This document shows, one piece after another, positions 6,297 through 8,449 of a stretch of 8,449 bases of DNA (position 1 is its first letter; every line of letters begins with the position of its first letter). Made by a program: the position numbers and the translations under genes. The notes below the pieces were generated by a model, which was not told the DNA's origin, searched no databases, and saw only the letters and a list, made by a program, of their open reading frames with translations. Origin of the DNA: Candidatus Hodarchaeota archaeon (GTDB taxonomy: Archaea; Asgardarchaeota; Heimdallarchaeia; Hodarchaeales; Hodarchaeaceae); contig JAEOTU010000065.1 in the NCBI GenBank assembly GCA_016839665.1, positions 1 through 8,449 on the forward strand. Direction: 5' to 3'.

Positions 6297-7049
6297 ATGA
6301 GGCTGTTGTACAGTGTTGAAATTCTAATTATTTGCTTCCTAGTAGCCTCCACATGTGCTAGAGTTTCAGGACAAGTTAATGCGATAATAATTGATGGAGA
6401 TATGAGTGATTGGAACGGTATACAACCAATTTTGGTAGAAGAAGATGTGATATTCGAACCATGGTTTGATATCCAAAAAGGATACATAGCAGTCAATGAA
6501 ACGAATTTATTCATTAAAATAGATTATGCGGGAAGTTCTGAGGATCACCTGTTCCGGTTCTCAAATGTAACAATCCGAACTCCTAACGAGAAATGTTATG
6601 TTTTATGTATTACAGTCGACTTTCTTTATTATCCTGTTAGAACTTTCGCTTTGGAAGGATTTAGCATATTATCTCCTTATCATCCGTCTCCAGGAAAGTT
6701 CTTTGAATATTATAATAACGCAGCAGTTGACAATTCCACAACCAACTCCACTGAGAGTATTTTTCCTTTAGCTGATTTTGGATTAGAGTATACAGAAACA
6801 ATAGACATTTCTTTCTGGCATTTAGACGACTATTTGGCAGGAACCGTGTACAATGTTAATTTATTTCATTATGCTATTACAACACAGGTTATTACAACAC
6901 AGGCTATTACAACACAGGAAGATCAAAGTTTGTTATCCCTCTCTATTCCCGCTCTTACTTGGTCCATACCTGGTTTTTGTTTCTGGTTAATCTGTTGTAC
7001 AATAATTATTGTAACGTTACAAAAGAAGATTGCAAACTATAATTTATAA
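6297..7049 (+). CDS. Secreted membrane-anchored protein with CBM9/DOMON-like motif
   Basis: The 250-residue product begins with a signal segment (about 1-25) and ends with one membrane helix (about 220-241) and a short basic tail, so the bulk is outside the cell. IDGDMSDWNGI at 32-42 is the characteristic opening of CBM9-like/DOMON beta-sandwich domains, which bind sugars or cofactors. The rest of the domain (about 43-185) is plausible but too diverged for me to assign a ligand. N-X-T/S sites (for example Asn67, Asn90, Asn146, Asn150) fit surface glycosylation. Residues 193-207 are three copies of (A/V)ITTQ, a short spacer between the domain and the membrane helix. The gene diverges from padR across about 200 bases. 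A link to the peptidase/acyltransferase cluster is possible by location only. Confidence 0.8.
   Translation: MRLLYSVEILIICFLVASTCARVSGQVNAIIIDGDMSDWNGIQPILVEEDVIFEPWFDIQKGYIAVNETNLFIKIDYAGSSEDHLFRFSNVTIRTPNEKCYVLCITVDFLYYPVRTFALEGFSILSPYHPSPGKFFEYYNNAAVDNSTTNSTESIFPLADFGLEYTETIDISFWHLDDYLAGTVYNVNLFHYAITTQVITTQAITTQEDQSLLSLSIPALTWSIPGFCFWLICCTIIIVTLQKKIANYNL
6873..6917 (+). repeat. Three tandem 15-bp repeats
   Basis: GCTATTACAACACAG occurs three times in a row (6873-6887, 6888-6902, 6903-6917); the middle copy differs by one base (GTT for GCT). Each unit codes for (A/V)ITTQ in the stalk of the surface protein. Whole-codon units mean that gain or loss of a copy keeps the frame. Confidence 0.95.
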
Positions 7050-7075
7050 TCTATTACACACTTTTAGAGGAATGA

Positions 7076-7213
7076 ATGTTGTTTAAATCGATCGCTTGGT
7101 TAAGACTTTTTTGCATATTAACACTCTATACCTGTTCTCTATTGAGTGTAGACTTATCGTCTGCTACTGTTGCAGAAAAAAATTCAATTGGTAAAAATAA
7201 GATAAAATCCTGA
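7076..7213 (+). CDS. Small secreted peptide (45 codons)
   Basis: A short frame starts at ATG 7076, preceded by GAGG at 7067-7070 with 5-base spacing, and ends at TGA 7211. The product has a Lys/Arg-flanked start (MLFKSIAWLR), a hydrophobic core (LFCILTLYTCSLLSV) and a polar Lys/Asn tail, which looks like a signal peptide followed by a short mature part after a possible SSATVA cleavage site. It lies 26 bases behind the gene at 6297-7049 on the same strand and is probably in its transcript. A hairpin overlaps its stop. An overlapping ATG at 7072 reads only four codons. It may instead be the stump of a longer secreted protein. No family recognised. Confidence 0.5.
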   Translation: MLFKSIAWLRLFCILTLYTCSLLSVDLSSATVAEKNSIGKNKIKS

Positions 7214-7235
7214 TCTTATTGTGTAATAAATTTTT
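7196..7235 (+). terminator. Hairpin and T-run closing the plus-strand unit
   Basis: AATAAGAT (7196-7203) and ATCTTATT (7213-7220) are perfect reverse complements around a 9-base loop, and TTTTT follows at 7231. It lies between convergent transcription units (plus strand ending at 7213, minus strand ending at 7252), which suits a terminator. The stem is AT-rich and weak; archaeal termination may rely mainly on the T-runs. Confidence 0.45.
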
Positions 7236-7251
7236 CAAGTACTGGTTATTT

Positions 7252-7581
7252 TTAATCAAGTCTTTTAGAAATTGCCTTAGCGATCCTAAGGAGGATTTTA
7301 CGTTCGTCTGGAGTAATTTTCTGGTCTCTCATGGCTGTTTTTTCCGCATTTTCCTGGATCTTTAGCCATAAACGTTTTAATTGGTCATTTTCTTCTTGAG
7401 AAATAACGTCATCTTCAATTGATTCTATAAATACTCTCACGAATTCATTTACATCTTGGTTTAATCTTAGGATCAATTTTCGTTCATCACTGGTAATAGT
7501 ACCATCAGCCAGTACGATTTTTGATAAATCCTTGAACATACTTCCGATTTCAGTTCCCCAAGTTAATTTGAAGTCTTCCAT
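7252..7581 (-). CDS. TerB-like small acidic helical protein
   Basis: The 109-residue soluble protein is all-helical by pattern and carries three spaced acidic motifs. They are DGTITSDERKLIL from residue 26, DDVISQEENDQL from 57 and DQKITPDERKILL from 86, each followed by a hydrophobic helix. The D-x-x-I-[TS]-x-[DE]-E signature resembles TerB-like (tellurite-resistance-associated) domains, whose acidic residues may bind metal; the exact role is unknown in most members. GAGG just before ATG 7581 (3-base spacing, with AAGGA further up) gives a ribosome site. A TATA box at 7635-7640 gives it its own promoter, so it need not be read with the permease behind it. The family call is by motif only. 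Confidence 0.6.
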   Translation of the reverse strand: MEDFKLTWGTEIGSMFKDLSKIVLADGTITSDERKLILRLNQDVNEFVRVFIESIEDDVISQEENDQLKRLWLKIQENAEKTAMRDQKITPDERKILLRIAKAISKRLD

Positions 7582-7632
7582 TATCCTCTTTCCTTTTACA
7601 ACAGGTAAGTTAGTTCAAGGTTATAGCAATAG

Positions 7633-7655
7633 TGTATAAATGTACCTTTTTACAC
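7633..7655 (-). promoter_or_regulatory. Promoter of the TerB-like gene, TATA box flanked by GTGTA/TACAC
   Basis: On the minus strand TTTATA at 7635-7640 is a TATA box placed to start transcription near 7611, about 30 bases before the ATG at 7581. A short inverted repeat, GTGTA (7633-7637) and TACAC (7651-7655), encloses the upstream side of the box and might be an operator; arms of five bases are too short to be sure. Confidence 0.4.
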
Positions 7656-7671
7656 AGAACTCCAATTACTA

Positions 7672-7734
7672 CTAATACAGCAAAGCGGAGATAACAGAGG
7701 TACAGGAAGTACGAAAAGTAGGAGAACTACAAAA
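7672..7734 (-). pseudogene. Relic of an FtsX/MacB-type permease 3' end
   Basis: Minus-strand translation of 7734-7672 gives SSPTFRTSCTSVISALLY and then a TAG stop. The intact permease next to it ends with YPAFRASRTSVISALRYE. Aligned base by base (7685-7722 against 7753-7790), about 70 percent of positions agree, and the mismatches fall mostly in third codon positions, as expected from a once-coding paralogue. It lies in a different frame immediately downstream of the intact gene's stop. I infer the leftover end of a tandem permease duplicate removed by deletion or unequal crossing over. Confidence 0.65.
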
Positions 7735-7736
7735 CC

Positions 7737-8449
7737 TCACTCGTATCTTAATGCTGAAATCACAGAAGTGCGAGAAGCACGGAAAGCGGGATAGAGGGAA
7801 GCGAGTAGAATTGTAACAACACCTACAAAAATACCCTGTAATACATGCGACACAGTGACAGTCATGGGAATAGTAAAGATTTCCTCAGAGATGATGGAAA
7901 GAACCGAAGAAGCAATGAGATTTATACCAAGGAAGATACCCAAAACACTGGCAATTAAACCAATATAGAATGCTTCAAGAAGGAAAAGGGCCATAATCCA
8001 CCAAAAACGGGAACCAATAAGCTTGAGAAGACCAATCTCACTTTCACGCTCTAAAGCAGCCATGGCAAACGCATTAGTTCCACCAATAACTGCAATAATC
8101 AGGCATAAAATGACGAGGAAATTGCCAATCAAAATGAAGAAAGATATTTGCCTGATATTATTCTCCCGCCAATAGGTCATGGGAATAACTGACCACCCTC
8201 GGTTTTGAACCATGGGATCATCAGTGAGAGCAAGGGCAATATCAGATTCACGAGAACGATCTTTCAACATTATTCTAACAGAATCAATAAGCCCCTCACC
8301 GTGAAAGAAGGATTGTAAGGTAGATAGGTGGACATAGGACATGAATCCATTGTTATTTGCATCATCAATGACTCCAACAATAGTGAAAGACTCATTATAG
8401 AGTGGAGTGCTTAAGAGGATAGAATCACCAACCTTAAATGATCCTTCTA
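7737..8449 (-). CDS. MacB/FtsX-type ABC transporter permease (partial, 5' end outside window)
   Basis: The frame stays open to the right edge, giving 236 visible codons; the in-frame ATG at 8342 is internal, because the upstream codons read VGDSILLSTPLYNESFTIVG, typical of the MacB periplasmic domain. Then come three membrane helices. The ALERESEIGLLKLIG motif (about 8025-8070) after the first is the FtsX signature, and the end, YPAFRASRTSVISALRYE, is the usual family C-terminus. Such permeases pair with an ATPase and act on lipoproteins, peptides or envelope stress; the ATPase gene is not in the window. The gene ends 155 bases before the TerB-like gene starts, with a decayed permease tail in between. 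Family is firm, substrate unknown. Confidence 0.9.
   Translation of the reverse strand, partial: EGSFKVGDSILLSTPLYNESFTIVGVIDDANNNGFMSYVHLSTLQSFFHGEGLIDSVRIMLKDRSRESDIALALTDDPMVQNRGWSVIPMTYWRENNIRQISFFILIGNFLVILCLIIAVIGGTNAFAMAALERESEIGLLKLIGSRFWWIMALFLLEAFYIGLIASVLGIFLGINLIASSVLSIISEEIFTIPMTVTVSHVLQGIFVGVVTILLASLYPAFRASRTSVISALRYE

Noticed and set aside
1..8449. CRISPR array, tRNA, rRNA or insertion sequence
   Set aside because: No spaced identical repeats of CRISPR type, no cloverleaf or rRNA-like stretch, and no transposase or terminal inverted repeats seen on either strand.

Overview
The window looks like AT-rich archaeal chromosome. Genes of bacterial-type families sit behind archaeal-style TATA boxes, at least one gene (PadR) seems to be leaderless or nearly so, and the secreted proteins carry many N-glycosylation sequons. 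The mix of a membrane-anchored M1 peptidase, a PadR regulator and zinc-ribbon membrane proteins would suit an Asgard (Heimdall-like) or related archaeon, but that placement is inference.

Minus strand, in transcription order: a PadR repressor gene (6095-5721) overlaps by 4 bases a six-helix membrane protein (5724-4504) with an N-terminal DUF1700/HAAS-like helical domain and a four-cysteine zinc ribbon. After a 513-base gap come a membrane-anchored M1 aminopeptidase-like ectoenzyme (3990-2011) and, 15 bases later, a DUF1624 (heparan-alpha-glucosaminide N-acetyltransferase-like) membrane acyltransferase (1995-748). A second, paralogous acyltransferase starts at 642 and runs off the left edge. 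The two acyltransferases share an exact 75-base block, and a short remnant resembling the end of the M1 gene lies in front of the second one, so a segment of the cluster was duplicated.

The most informative signal is a 17-base inverted repeat, TATTCGRAAATCGAATA on the minus strand. It occurs directly upstream of a TATA box in front of padR (6135-6151) and again, with one base changed, directly upstream of a TATA box at 4359-4366, ahead of the M1/acyltransferase genes. I read this as the PadR operator. It would make the PadR-HAAS pair a sensor and switch controlling both itself and a cell-surface peptidase/acyltransferase module.

Plus strand: from 6297 there is a secreted, C-terminally anchored protein with a CBM9/DOMON-like entry motif and a threefold 15-base repeat, followed by a 45-codon small secreted peptide (7076-7213) and a hairpin. 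Minus strand again: a small TerB-like acidic helical protein (7581-7252) with its own TATA box, then the 3' part of a MacB/FtsX-type permease entering from the right edge (8449-7737). Just behind the permease stop lies a decayed copy of a permease 3' end (7734-7672).
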